From: Aradus depressus
Lineage: Eukaryota; Arthropoda; Insecta; Hemiptera; Aradidae
Length of the DNA stretch: 64,000 nt
NCBI GenBank assembly: GCA_963662175.1
Contig: OY759217.1
Span: 11,782,562-11,846,561, forward strand
Direction: 5' to 3'
The position numbers and the translations under genes were made by a program. The notes under the pieces were generated by a model. It did no database searches. It was not told the DNA's origin and was given only the letters and a program-made list of their open reading frames with translations. Position 1 is the stretch's first letter, and each line of letters starts with the position of its first letter. This document shows positions 23,289 to 34,985 of this stretch, one piece after another.

Positions 23289-23530
23289 CACAGACACCTA
23301 GCTCAGCGGTAAACGCTAGTCTAGTCTGCTAATCTCAATATAACTGACATTATTGCAGAGATATTGTGAAATAATTCATTAAATTATCTCTTATGCTTTT
23401 GGCTGAGGATGGTAGAAATACCGAAAGTACTCCCATGTAAATATAGTTAGTGAAATTAGACAATATCATAAATAAACAAGTTTTATTTCTTTCAGTTCAT
23501 TAATCTCAATATACGTACGATTTGAACCCA
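23289..23530 (+). mobile_element. tRNA-headed SINE interrupted by a short PLE insertion
   Basis: TAGCTCAGCGGTAAACGCTAG resembles a tRNA A box (23299-23319). After an insertion at 23343-23500, the B-box-like GATTTGAACCC follows (23519-23529). The duplicate TAATCTCAATATA at 23330-23342 and 23501-23513 marks the insertion; removing it restores normal A-to-B spacing. Confidence 0.75.
23400..23435 (+). ncRNA. Hammerhead-ribozyme-like motif in a short PLE insertion
   Basis: TGG, CTGAGGA, T, stem II GGTA-GAAA-TACC, GAAA, GTACT, C, CCA. It is the same design as 61958-61993 with different loop bases, so helix II pairing is kept while the loop varies. It lies in a 158-bp insertion bounded by a 13-bp target duplication. 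Confidence 0.55.
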
Positions 23531-23544
23531 GTACTCTACACTAA

Positions 23545-23945
23545 TCTAAGAATAATAACACTAAACACTACAGCCCCTCTAGGATAGTAACACTAACCAC
23601 TATAGCCCCTCTAGGATAGTAACAGTAACCATTCAACCACTAACAGTCCATCTAGAATGGTAACACTAACTACTCAACCATTAGAGCCCTCCTAGAATAG
23701 TGACCCAACCACTCAATCACTACATCCCTCCTAGAATAGTAACATTATCCACTCAATCACTAAAGCTTCTCTAGGATGGTAACTCTAACTACTCAATCAT
23801 TCCCTCGTAGAATAGTGACACTAACAACTCAACCACTACAGCCTTTCTAGAATAGTAACATTATCCACTCAACCACTGCAGCTCCTCTAGGATAGTAACA
23901 CTAACCCCTCAACAACCGAGGTCCTTCTCCGAATAATAACTCGTG
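23545..23945 (+). repeat. Minisatellite, ~41-bp unit, about ten copies
   Basis: Units carry CTAG(A/G)ATAGTAACACTAAC, then CACTCAACCACTA and CAGCCC(C/T)TC. Unit length is 33-41 bp with 10-25% divergence. It starts within about 20 bp of the interrupted tRNA-headed SINE at 23289-23530, so it may be an expanded SINE tail. Confidence 0.9.
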
Positions 23946-23999
23946 AACACAAATCACCGAAGCTCCCCCCATCAGGAAAATTACAATCTTTTGTATATA

Positions 24000-24180
24000 T
24001 ATATATGTTGTTGTCATATTTTCAAAAAAAATTAAAAATTTTGTTTTTTGGATAACTAAAAACCACTATTTTAATTTTTTTTTGTAAAAATATATGTCAT
24101 AGTAATACTATGACATATAGTTTTGAAAAAGGGTTTTTGCAAAACTGGCAGTTTTAAAATAGGATAATAACAAATACAAA
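24000..24180. repeat. Hairpin-centred repeat
   Basis: TATATGTCATAGT, loop AAT, ACTATGACATATA forms a 13-bp stem. The flanks also pair loosely (CTATTTTAATT with TTTTAAAATAGG), so the whole looks like an old fold-back element. Confidence 0.55.
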
Positions 24181-24239
24181 TATTTGAATTCTTAAGACAA
24201 CTGATTTGTAGTTTTAGAACGCTATAGATCCTCACCGTT

Positions 24240-24720
24240 GGTCATATTTCTCAAAGAACATGCTCTAACAGTTAGATACGCAGATTCTAGCCTCGCACAG
24301 ACCCTCACACCACACCAGTTCAAAATGTCAACACACAACATGTTAAATTCGTCCTGCGCTATGGTGACTGCCGCCCAAAATTAATTGAAAGCCAGGCAAT
24401 GCTTTATACATTTTCAGTGAAATATTTAGAATTAACCCACGAGAGGACCCTGACTTGGAATCATCACAAACCATTTAAATTAGACCGGAGACTTAGATTA
24501 TTTATTATACAGGATTTTGAATGGAATCTAAATAATCGACTCAACGAAAACTAAATTGTTACACCTATCTGATTCCTGATATACGACCTCTATGGACTTA
24601 TTTATGGCTTAAAAATATACGGTATAGTCAAGGCTATGAACAACAAACGAATAAAAATACTCCAATCCAAAATACTTCGACTGATCACTCAATCCCCACT
24701 ACTTGCAAAATTTATTTACA
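24240..24720 (+). pseudogene. Old Jockey-type RT remnant
   Basis: Across shifted frames one can read a degraded YADD site (RYADSSLAQTLTPHQF), then QCFIHFQ..., TYGLKIYG, and NNKRIKILQSKILRLITQSP. The order matches the second half of a Jockey RT. Many stops and frameshifts make it an old, dead copy. Confidence 0.65.
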
Positions 24721-25479
24721 CACCAAAGACTTGCAAAATGTATTTACACACCAATTTACCAAGTTTGCGAAATTGTATGGTTATGGCTTGAAATAAATAA
24801 CAAAAAAAGAAATTGATGCAGAAGACTTTACAGCTGTATCATCATTTATGTTTAGCAAATGTAAAGCAAAAATATAAAAAAACGTAATTCAACCATTAGA
24901 AGGCGTCACTTTGTTCTGCACATTTATAATATATGTTTAGATAAATCCGATTTCTTTTCTTGAATACTGAGTTTGTTGAAATTCAGAAGTTGGCAAGCCG
25001 GGTCATACATAATAAGTCCCTTCAGAATTCAAGAAGGCAACCCACGAACTTTTTAGGGAAAACTCCTCCAAACTTAACGATAGGCTAAACTCAACCCTGC
25101 ATTTTGAGTCTGTTTAATATTTGAATTAGCAATCCATTTTTTCCATCTTCGTCAAACTCTTAAGACATTTAAAAAAATGTTTTACAGTGTCATTAAAATT
25201 CAGCTGGCATCAACTTATTAATTATATTTCAAACTCTAAGACAAACTATGAAATTCAATTTCTTTTCCAAAAAAGTCTTTAAATCCTTGATAATGCAATT
25301 TATGTTTTACATCTCAAATATAACTTCTTATGATGGTGGTTAACCGCATTGTGGTCTGTGACAGTCAGCAAACTTCACTTCTGAACGAGTACTCATCTGG
25401 ATAATAAGGAGCTTTATAGGGCCAGGTCTGGTTTTTATGTGAGGTAATAAATAGACTGAGCACCCACTACCTCGGGATC

Positions 25480-26880
25480 TACTCTAAGTAACAAGGTTAA
25501 CATTTTGAATCAGAATATATGACTTGTTTTATATCATTAAAAAGCTAAAATAGATTATGTAAAGAAAATAATTTATTTAACAACGCCAATTACATTGTTT
25601 TCACCAATGTTCGTTTGGCAATAACGTACAGCTGTCAAGATATATAGTAGCCCCTGCAGTTGTTCACTTCATTATTATACCTTCATATGGCAATCAGCGT
25701 TCAAACATTGGCCTCCTGACCTCGGATATAAACGCCCTCACTCCCCTAGGATCCTTGGATGTCCAGCAAGGCCCCTAAAATTCCTCAGCTACCCAAGAAC
25801 TATTTCCGAAATGTGTCTCCACCCCCCCAAATGCCAAATAACAAGATTCTTCGCCGCCCTTACAGCCCCCCCATATTGATCTCCTTAGCTCCACTTTCTT
25901 CTGGAATCTATTTTACGAGAGAAAGTCTCTGAGCCTTCCTCCCTTTAGAGCTCAACCCTCTTCTCCAATATTTCTGCTATTATCATACTTTTTACTTAGT
26001 GAAGGGATAAAGAAAGTTTGAAAAAGAAAAAAAAAGTGTCATTATTATTTTATTTATTTCTTTAATCCTTTTTGTTATTTGACTTCTACTTAGAAGAATA
26101 TACATCAATAATGAAGATTTTAGAGTGCTAAAGTAAAAATTTAAAACTTTAATTTCAGATCAAGTATTCCAGAGTAAAATCTTAGCGTATTGTTTATATA
26201 AGAATTGAGAATAAAGACGAAGAAAAAAATAGAAGTTCAGTAATTTAATTGTAATTAAGAATATATGGTCGACATTTTGCTTTTTTCATTGATTATTTTT
26301 TTTTTTTGTAGATTATATATAAAAAAGAAACCATTTCTGTGAGGGAATATTAAAAAAGGTAATTTAGGCAGTCTGTTAAGAATTAAAACAATGCTCGTTC
26401 GTTCTCGTGAAAAGTCAATGTTTTTTATGATTGATAAGATGACTTTTCATTGCGGCGAATATATTTTTGACAAAGGTTAACACCTTTAACTAGCATATTA
26501 AGTTAATAAATAGACTCGACACCTCAACATATTGAATCAGAAGATACGAATTGTTTTTTATCATTAAAAAGTTGTAATAGATTTTGAAGAAAATAATAAT
26601 TAACTAGTCAATGCCGTCTAGAACTTTTTTCATGTTCTTAAATCAAAAAGAAATCATTAATGTTGAAATACGTAAAGCGCTGGTGTGTTTGCAATGGGTT
26701 GCTTCTCTTTCTTATTACACGCGGGTACTACGGAGAGTGGAACAGTATCCTAACATTCTCCCCTTGACGTAGCTCGTATAAATGTCCTTACTTCAGATAC
26801 TCATTCTCCGGATGTCCCATAAAATCCTCGGATGTCCTAGAATTCCCGGCATGTCCTACAAAGCTTCAACTTCTATCAAG
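25480..26880. repeat. Two diverged copies of an unknown repeat
   Basis: TTGAATCAGAA.AT, TTATCATTAAAAAG and AGAAAATAAT occur in the same order at 25505-25590 and 26525-26600. Both are followed about 200 bp on by a block with CGGATGTCC / TGGATGTCC and AAAATCCTC / AAATTCCTC. No coding motif. Confidence 0.5.
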
Positions 26881-27345
26881 GAAGAAAAAAGTATTTTAAA
26901 TATTATTTATAATGCGTGAAGTAGTTAAAAGGTAAATACTTTTTCTTTATAATTTTAAAACTTAGGTACTTAAAAATTTGTTAATAATAATTATTGTCTC
27001 AAATATTAAAAATAAACATGATACATAAGTCGTGTTCTATAAACCAAAATATTATTCATACTTCACTTTCATTTTTATTTTCTTGGCAGAGTTCCTCCAC
27101 AGATGTCCTTATAAAAAAGTCTATCGGAATTACCTTTTTGCATAATATTTTGATTACTGATATCATTATTTTTTTTTTTTCTTTTCTATACTATGCACAA
27201 TGTTCAAAAAAAATATTTATGATAATTTAAAATATAATTAAAAACAATATCTATGTGTATGTTGTATATCACTACCTATTACTTTGTAATTATGGTTTAA
27301 CGGCAGTGGCGGATACAAGGAAGAATTACCCCCTCCCCCTAGCGG

Positions 27346-27603
27346 TTTTTAGTTAGTTATTATGACTAATGCCCGGGGTTTAACTACGAGGTCATATCGC
27401 CTACTAACAGAGCGCTCTTTCGTCAATCTGGTGGACATGAGCCCAACTCTACTGTAAGAGTCCTAAATTGTTATTCATCTAGGACGGGGGTCTTTAACGA
27501 GTACCTGACATCGTACAGGCTCGGGACCAGCGGCCGAACCCACGATCTTGAGCTCAGAAGGCAACCACGCATACCACTGAGCTATCGGACCGGCGCCCTC
27601 TCT
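27346..27603 (-). mobile_element. SINE-A with central deletion
   Basis: Both ends present (GTTAGTTATTATGAC and GAGCTATCGGACCGGCGCC). The hairpin and CCGTCCTTCGG block between CGGGACCA and GCGGCCGAACCC are deleted. Confidence 0.87.
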
Positions 27604-28276
27604 CATGTTTTTATTTATTCTTTTTTGAATATTCACCAAATAATGTTAAATGCATGGCCTGTGTTTAGAAGAAATATTGTTCTGTAGCAAGCTGCAGCGA
27701 CAATGAACTGTGAAGAGATCCTGCAATCTCTAATCGATCCATGTTTTACTTATTTAGCTACTGCTGTTCATTTAAAATTTAAAAACCCAAGGCGCTAACT
27801 CCTTAATAAGGAACTTGAATTTGGGTTATTGATTAACCCAAAGGAGGCAGGATAACCTCCAGGAAGAGTGGCTCAGCTTTTAGATGGACCATTCATAAAT
27901 TTCCAATGTTGAGAGTGCTCCACAGTCGGTCGTTATTCTGTCATCAGATGTAACATTTTCCACCAACTCATTTTCAAATCTAAATCTTCAGATTTGCTTT
28001 TTTCTCTTGTTTGGATTTTTTTATAAGTTTAATTCACAGCTGGGTTCCATCGTCCGGAAAAATCCCACTCACTTAGGAAAATATTTATCCTTTTTAGAGT
28101 GCAATAGGCTGAAAGTGATAAAAAATAACAATACCCTTATAACGAGGAGGCTTTATAGTTTGGGGAAGGGAGAAGAACAGCTTCACACTATAACGTCCTC
28201 CCGTTAGAAGATTAGAAACGTAAATTGACCAGATATGTAAATAAACATTAACAGTTTTCCCTTAAAATATATATAA

Positions 28277-28490
28277 ATATATTTATATATAGAAATAAAA
28301 GACGTTGTCTTCCCACTGTTTTATTTATACCAGAACCGGTTTTCGACGCAACAGCGTCATCATCATGATGATGACGCTGTTGCGTCGAAAACCGGTTCTG
28401 GTATAAATAAAACAGTGGGAAGACAACGTCTTTTATTTCTATTAGAAATCTCGTCCCACAACATCTTACTATCACATATATTTATATATA
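28277..28490. mobile_element. PLE-like palindromic insertion, 77-bp perfect arms
   Basis: 28289-28442 is a perfect palindrome with no spacer (centre between 28365 and 28366). It contains GCGTC..GAAAACCGGTT in each arm, i.e. half a hammerhead-like motif cut at the centre. The 15-bp AT-rich sequence ATATATTTATATATA at 28277-28291 and 28476-28490 may be the target duplication. Confidence 0.7.
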
Positions 28491-28719
28491 TATTGTTTTC
28501 TAACCATCGCCCACATCCATGTTACTGGAGCGAAGTAACCTTTCTTGTGTTTATTCGTGCCAGTTTATGTAAGCTGATTATGTTATATGCACCTCCGCTA
28601 TCCTGGCTAAGTATGGAGGAAAACTTCCTTTTGTGGTTTATATAAATATATATATATATATATTATTTTTCATATATTGTTATAGTTACATTGTTTTCTT
28701 TCTTTTGTATATCTCGCAC

Positions 28720-29125
28720 ATTGGGACCTGATGATGGGACTTCAGAACGTCCCGAAACTTCGTTGGGATAAAGACATTTCCGAAGAGTTTTTTTTTGAAA
28801 AATAGTTATCTTAATTTTTATTAAATTGAAAAATGTGTCTACTTATTATAAAGTAATATCATATATTAAGTAACATCATATATAATATTATAATATTATC
28901 TTGTATTAATTTTTTTTTATATACTCATTCATTTTTAAGTATTTATTTGTTCATTTTTTATTCATTTCATTTTACTTTTTTTAATAGTTTTGTTATTATT
29001 ACTAATCATAGGTGTGTTAGACTCAAGTGGTTATAACTCTAATTTATAAGCTATCTTCTTAATGTATAAATTCTTTTGACGTATCCTATTACCATGTATT
29101 GGTTTAACGTAAATAAATTTATTAT
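28720..29125 (+). repeat. PLE-like repeat shared with 44113-44440
   Basis: From the hammerhead-like motif through GTTATCTTAATTTT, TTATTCATTTCATT, GTTATTATTACTAA and up to GTTTAACGTAAATAAATTTA, the sequence parallels 44113-44440 in the same order. Both are on the plus strand. The 44-kb copy has lost the motif and lies in a Rab3GAP1 intron. Confidence 0.6.
28728..28768 (+). ncRNA. Hammerhead-ribozyme-like motif, helix I weak
   Basis: CTGATGA, T, stem II GGGAC..GTCCC (5 bp), GAAA, CTTCGT, then TGGG. Helix III could be AC/GT with loop TTC. Helix I pairs only at its first position. It opens a ~400-bp repeat shared with 44113-44440. Confidence 0.45.
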
Positions 29126-29280
29126 TACACTATTATTCATGTGCTAAAATTTAGTCCTGTGTTGGAGTTATTTTATGAGTTTTTGAAGGAAGCGCATAAC
29201 CGGATTTATTTTTTGTTATTATTTTTTATTTTCGAGGGGGCAGACTCAATTTATGATAATTTTATAATCTTAACTTTTTT

Positions 29281-29640
29281 TTGGGGGGGGGGGGAGGGGG
29301 GATTAGGCTAAACACCATCATTACCCTTTTGATCAAAAACTGTTTTCAGGGTGGGCAAACAGCTCTAGTTCGATTGGCATTCGACGGTGGATCCCTGTAC
29401 TAGCGGCCCTATCGGTTGCTTTGATCTGTCTCCATAGCTACTCAAGTTACACGGTCTCCAGCTCCGGCTCACCCCCTCCACTAACCGCATTACACCCACA
29501 GTTAATTCGATAGCTTCCCCCAATTTGCCTCATAAACAGCAGCCTACATAGATAGGCCTTCGTTTTTGGAACATCTAGGTGGCACCAGGGTTCGGAGTTC
29601 CATAATATGGCACTCCACAGCAATGACCTAATTACACATT
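29281..29640. other. Unrecognised GC-richer segment after a G-run
   Basis: After a G-rich run at about 29283-29300, 29380-29600 has balanced composition (CGGTGGATCCCTGTACTAGC, ATTCGATAGCTTCCCC). It could be a retroelement relic; no frame supports it. Confidence 0.3.
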
Positions 29641-29802
29641 TCTAGTCCTTTTATTTTTGCATGATTTCGCAAATGAAAAGCTCATTGCTGAGATGTTGCA
29701 CCAATCCTAACTTTTCAAGAGAAGCAAAGCAATGAGTAACTCGCACTTATTCTTCAGAAAAAAAAATCGGTGCAGTTTTTGTTGTACATTTTTATTCGCT
29801 CA

Positions 29803-30605
29803 AGCGCGCCGGTTGCTCAGAGGTAGCGTGCTAGTCTACTGAGATCAAGATAGCGAGTTCGAAACACAGCCAAGGCCCTCAGGTTTTTTCATCTGGGAGG
29901 TAGAAACTTTGAGCACGCTGTCCTTCGGATAGGACGTTAAGCCGAGGCTGTGCGGGTTAGGTATTCGTTATTTTGTTAGCTCAAATTCGTCTCCATAATA
30001 GCAATAGAAATTTTAGGATTTTACTTGGAGGGTTTAGATATATGTTTTATCCTGAAAGTGTCTGCAGGCTCTGTACCTTAGATGAAAAGGACGATCTCAT
30101 ACACTTTTTGTACTATTGTCCCTCTTTGTATATCCTCAGGCAAACATTTCTCCTCAATTATCTCACCAATAGACCAGAATACGACTCAGAACCAATTGTG
30201 CCTTTTTAAAATAATTTATATGTTAGAAAATTAACAATTTATTTTTATTTTTTACTGTTGGCTTGAAAATAAAGAATAATATAATTTAATTTGTTGCATG
30301 TGAGATGGATATAAATATTTATTTTTTTATTTAGTTGCTATATTGCTTATTTTGTACAATTCTATGTGTAGATATTTTTTCTTTTATTTAATTATGTAAC
30401 TATAAGAATATGTATTTTGTTTAAAAAAAACCCACTCATTGCCATAAAGGTTGTAATATTTAGTGCAATAAAGTTAATTTATCTATCTATCTAGGTATTC
30501 GCTATAGACCCTCTACCTTAGGTAGGCAAAATTTGCAACAGAGTGACGAAAGAGCGCTCTGCTAGTGAAAGATAGATAAAGCCCGGCCACAAACCACAAT
30601 AATTA
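29803..30605 (+). mobile_element. SINE-A split by a non-LTR insertion
   Basis: Head and middle at 29803-29971 (GCGCGCCGGTTGCTCAGAGG, B box GAGTTCGAAAC), the rest at 30492-30605 (CCTTAGGTAGGCAAAATTTG, GAGTGACGAAAGAGCGCTCT, AAGCCCGGCC). The 520-bp insert is described separately. Confidence 0.87.
29958..30505 (+). mobile_element. 5'-truncated non-LTR element with TATC tail inserted in a SINE
   Basis: The 14-bp direct repeat TAGGTATTCG(T/C)TAT at 29958-29971 and 30492-30505 flanks 520 bp. The frame within 29973-30209 contains CRLCTLDEKDDLIHFLYYC, a C-x2-C-x8-H-x4-C zinc-binding motif that ends many non-LTR ORF2 proteins. A 3' UTR follows and the element closes in a (TATC)n tail. The insertion splits SINE-A copy 29803-30605. 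Confidence 0.85.
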
Positions 30606-31149
30606 ACACTAATAAAAATGTTCAATTATTGTTCAACGATGTTATTTGCATCAGGTGGAGATTTTTAACTATATACCAATTATCTACCTAGGAAAAAAAA
30701 AAAACATAATAAATATTACAGAGATTTAAAAGCTAGCTTCATATAAGAGATTCCGTTCATTTACACCACTAGTTTCAAAGGAGACGCAGAGCATAATTTT
30801 ATTCTTGTACTTGCAGTTTCCAAGCAGTGATAGGATCTCCGTCGTCTAACTCTTGTGTGTTGTATTTACTTTCGTTTCAAAAAGCAAAAAAGAAAAAGTC
30901 CGTTTTAGTTTTACCGATATTCACAAAACTTGTATTTAAACTTGCAGAATTTTGTCTGGAAAGTAGGTCTCAAATGTTTCCTCTGGCAACAAAAAACTTC
31001 CAATGAACACGTGGGAAAATGTCTTTAAAAAGTATAAAGGGAAAGAGAAATAAGGCAAAATATAGAAAACCTTTTTATTTCCTGCAACCATTTGTTTGAA
31101 CGATTTTTTGATTGAAGGAATACAGCTGTACCTTGGTAACCATCCTCCA

Positions 31150-31472
31150 AGAGAGCGTCGGTAGCTCAGGGGTAGCGTGCTAGCCTACTGGGCTCAAGGG
31201 GTTCGAAACCCGGCCGAAGCCCTTACGTTTTTTATCTGGGAGGTAAAGAAACCTTTAACTTGCCGTCCTTCGGATGGGACGTTGAGCGATGGTCCCGAGC
31301 TTGTGTGATGTCAGGTACTCTTACCCCAAGTGAATAAAAATTTAGGCTAGGCAAATTTAGTATTTCTATAGTGGAGTCAGGCTCGGTTACCAGAGCGGCG
31401 AAATAACGCTCTGGTAGTAGGCAATATGACCTCGTAGATAAAGCCCGGGCATGAGTCCCAATAACTAACTAT
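31150..31472 (+). mobile_element. SINE-A, near full length
   Basis: GGTAGCTCAGGGGTAGCGTG A box, GGGGTTCGAAACCC B box, hairpin, CCGTCCTTCGGATGGGACGT, and the end GGGCATGAGTCCCAATAACT. Best-preserved Pol III boxes among the copies. Confidence 0.9.
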
Positions 31473-34116
31473 AATATGAAATGTTACATTTATTTATGGT
31501 ATATGTATTTGGACTATTTTTAACAACTACGAGTATTACTATTTTTTTTGTGAGTTAAAAAAAAATACTTTTCTCTACAAGCCCACCCACTTCTCCATGA
31601 TGTTATATATGTTTGTTGTTATGATTTAATTACATCTATTATGACATACCGGATACATTGTACAGGATGGTTCGGTACGGTCGTGAGTAACGCGAATAAT
31701 GTTTACACATAACGCTAGATTGTTGTAGAAGCGAAGCATAAACGTTTTACGAAAAATACAGGAATATTCTCCTTTTTTTTCAATGGAGAGGGAATGTAGC
31801 CAATACATTTTTTTTTTTTATATCAGGGAGGCTCCCTGAAATTGAGTTTGTCGTCCCATCAGTGAACTTTAGCTTATCCAGGATAATTTGCTTTTTGGAT
31901 TCAAACTGAGTACTGATTTTATCACTCCGCACTCCCAGTAAATTTGTTCTTTGATGATTTCATGAGGAGGAAGTTGCTTACAAACATTTGTTCCACCTTT
32001 TAGGTTGAGATATCCTTTTGGGTACGGATTTAGGACGAGGCTTATAGCGAGTCCTCTCTTGCCTTTCCTTTTAGGCTGATTAGGCTACGTAATCCTAATT
32101 CGGTTTTTTACTCTACGGAAGGCTGAACACCTAAAGTGGAACCTTGAAAAAAACTGTTTGTGTTGATATAGAGATCGAACAATTTGAGCAAGGAACAGGC
32201 GTTTTTTTTCTAAATATTATATCAATAATTCACAAAAAAATTATACATAAACCAGGTTTCAGCATTTCATTACACGGAACTAATGTAATTCCCAAAATAA
32301 TACATAAATTGTTCAAAAAAAAAATCTGATGGAGAAATTTATAACTTCTTCGTTTCAGAGACGGTTGCACTACCCATAGTTTCATGCAGGTCACATGACC
32401 ATCATCATATGATGCAGTTCAATGAAATTTCAGTCAACTGAAGAAGAGTGGACACCCAGAAGACTCGGTGGGTTTGAACAGAAACACATACCGTAAGGAG
32501 TAAATAAATCATTTTCAATTAGCACCAATCGAAATAAGATTACTAATAGTCAAAATAAAATAAAATAATCGTATAGGTGGGAAATTAAAATATTTCAGCA
32601 ATGTAAGACAATTATCATCTATGAATATATTTCTGGTAGTTGAAGTATATATGTGAATTTTATTCTTGGTTAGGAGCAATTTTCATTACTTCACTCACTT
32701 GTTCCTGTCTTTCACTCCTCTTTTCACTTTCACTTTTTTTATGTATTATTTATTATTATTTCTTTATCTCTCTTTATTCGAGTTATTGCTCTTTATTAAT
32801 AATTATTTTTTTTAGTTAATTGCTAGAGACCTCATCTTTGTCCCCCCCTCCTTTTCAGTAGGTATTAAGTATTTTGTTTATTTCTGTTGTTATTCTTAGG
32901 TGACATGTACCAGAATAAAGATTATTATTCATTCAATTTTTTTTAGATAGTTTCCAGCTTTCTTGACTTCGTTGAAACAGAGATGCTTCCGGGTAGCAAA
33001 GAAGGAGAGAAAAAGAAAATGTTTACGATTTTTTTTGTTTGTAAATAATTATAATGTAATTTTCGCTTGTTTTCTTAGTTTGTCTTGATTAAAATTAGTC
33101 AACACTTATAAATTATTAATTTGCGCATGAATATTGCTGTAATAAAGTTTTGTACTTTTCTAATTCTTTTTATTGCCGAATGAAAATAATAAACATATTT
33201 CTTAATTTAAAGTTTTTTTCCCCCCTAAGTGCATCATGCATACCCTAACTATTTGGGATTAGATACATTAAGAATTAGAACTTAGTTCTGCAAAACTTTC
33301 TATATTTCTAAACGTAGTAGTAGGGGCAAATTTCCTTTTTTTACGTGAAAAGTGTAGGTGATCGCCTTTCAACATATGCTGCATTAATCTAAAATTATAG
33401 GGTACTTCCAGTGGAGATGGACTTGACTGTTATTGAAACTGAACTTGGCTAAGTGGCTAATTTTATTAACCAACATACATGATGCGGTGCCCATCCATTG
33501 TAGTGTAGTTGAGTGTTTACTAGTTTACTAAAAGTATCAAAATTACATTCTAGTGTTATCTTCGAACACTTCGTCACAATTGTAGAAGATCTGAATGTTT
33601 TGGGCTGGCATCATCTCAACACAATTGATTTTGATTTAGAGAGTATTAAATGGAAAAAATAGGTGAGAAAAACACCTCAATGGGATGCTCATTAATTTTG
33701 AGAGAAAAAAAGATGAAAAGAGCTGCTTCTATTAGTAGGATTGTTGGAAAGGCAAACCACGTAACTTGTAGCTTGCCAACTGAATATTTTACGAGAGCTT
33801 AACGACTTAAATGGGGCTAATTTGAAAAACATTACTTCATCAGGCACCAATTTCAGAAATATTCTACTAAGAATAGAATCCAATGAAAATACAGCTAACG
33901 ACCTTTCTAATGGCCCGTCTCCCTAAAATTATACTAATTACAAAAATTAAGGTCAACTTTTATTTTATTTTTTACCCGGATAGGGACAGACCTTGCTGTT
34001 GGGATGCCAAAAAAGAGATACAGAAATAAATATTTAGGATTGCTCCAGAGTATTGTATCAATATAAAAATTATATAGAAATTTTCGATGTGTAGCGATGT
34101 TACAGAATGTTTCTTT
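31473..34116. other. Long AT-rich stretch without recognised genes
   Basis: Only short chance frames. CTGAAGAAGAGTGGAC..ACTCGGTGGG near 32439-32478 resembles the PLE-end motif with a lost GAAA. The remainder shows no protein or RNA signal that I can support. Confidence 0.4.
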
Positions 34117-34855
34117 ATAAGGTGAATAAAGCGATTGTCTTCCTGTTCGAAAATAATTTTATTTAACAAACGGTTTCGCATATTCTAAATCATCAGGTTG
34201 AAGAAAAATAAGTGGGAATAACTAATAACTCTGGTTTGTTACCACGCACTCACCTCTATTCCTCTTCTTATTTTTCTTCAACCTGATGATGCAGAATATG
34301 CGAAACCAGTTGAAAAATAAAACAATTTTTAAACAGGATGTGAAGTCGATGGGTTGTATAATAAACTGGCCAGCAGAGCCGGCCACCCAAAAATACACCG
34401 GAAGGTGAGGGGAGGGTGTTGAGGTGACTCCCTTGGCTTCAGCTGGATAGATTGGAGACTGGTTTTCTTTCACTGGCGTTGTCCTCTGCACTCTGCTTCT
34501 TTTTCTTGAATATATGTCGAACCCCGAGCGAGCTGGGCAGGGCCACTAGTTGGACCAATTGTATTAAAAAATTCCAACTAGCTTCCCCTTAAACCAGAGC
34601 TGCTGAGGGAGCAGGGCCCTGTAACACGTATTCCCGACCGCTCAACAGCCCCGGACAGTACCCGCGCTCGCCAGGGGCCTAAAAACGTTTAGGGACAGTG
34701 GCGTGATGGTAGTGCCATCTAGTAACTTAAAGGTGAACTACCATCACGGGAAATTACATTTGAGTGGGGAAGTTTTTCTAGTTGTTCTCGGCTCGTGCGA
34801 AAATGTCACGGGATGCGAGTTGTATCAGATGAAAATCACTTTATTCACCTTATAA
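34117..34855. repeat. Nested inverted repeats of PLE type
   Basis: Inner arms 34138-34212 and 34264-34339 are about 85% complementary and hold the motif pair described at 34280. An outer pair, AAGGTGAATAAAG near 34120 and its complement near 34835-34855, encloses both. The 500 bp between 34340 and 34830 are GC-richer and unrecognised. Confidence 0.6.
34280..34313 (+). ncRNA. Hammerhead-like motif in an inverted repeat
   Basis: AAC, CTGATGA, T, stem II GCA-GAATA-TGC, GAAA, CCAGTT. A diverged minus-strand partner is at 34171-34200 (GAAACCG). Comparing both arms, the ancestor probably had ACCGGT and a GTT strand pairing with AAC. Confidence 0.45.
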
Positions 34856-34985
34856 TATAAAATGTTAATTTAAAAAGAGATATTTAGGTGAAAACAATGT
34901 TTTTGGCATGGAGGTAGCGTATTTGTCTATTTTGCCAAAGATGGGATGAGACATGAAGATTAATAGAGTCGACAGTATCTTTTCA

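Noticed and set aside
23545..23945. CRISPR-like array
   Set aside because: The units are contiguous diverged repeats of 33-41 bp without spacers, in eukaryotic DNA: a minisatellite.
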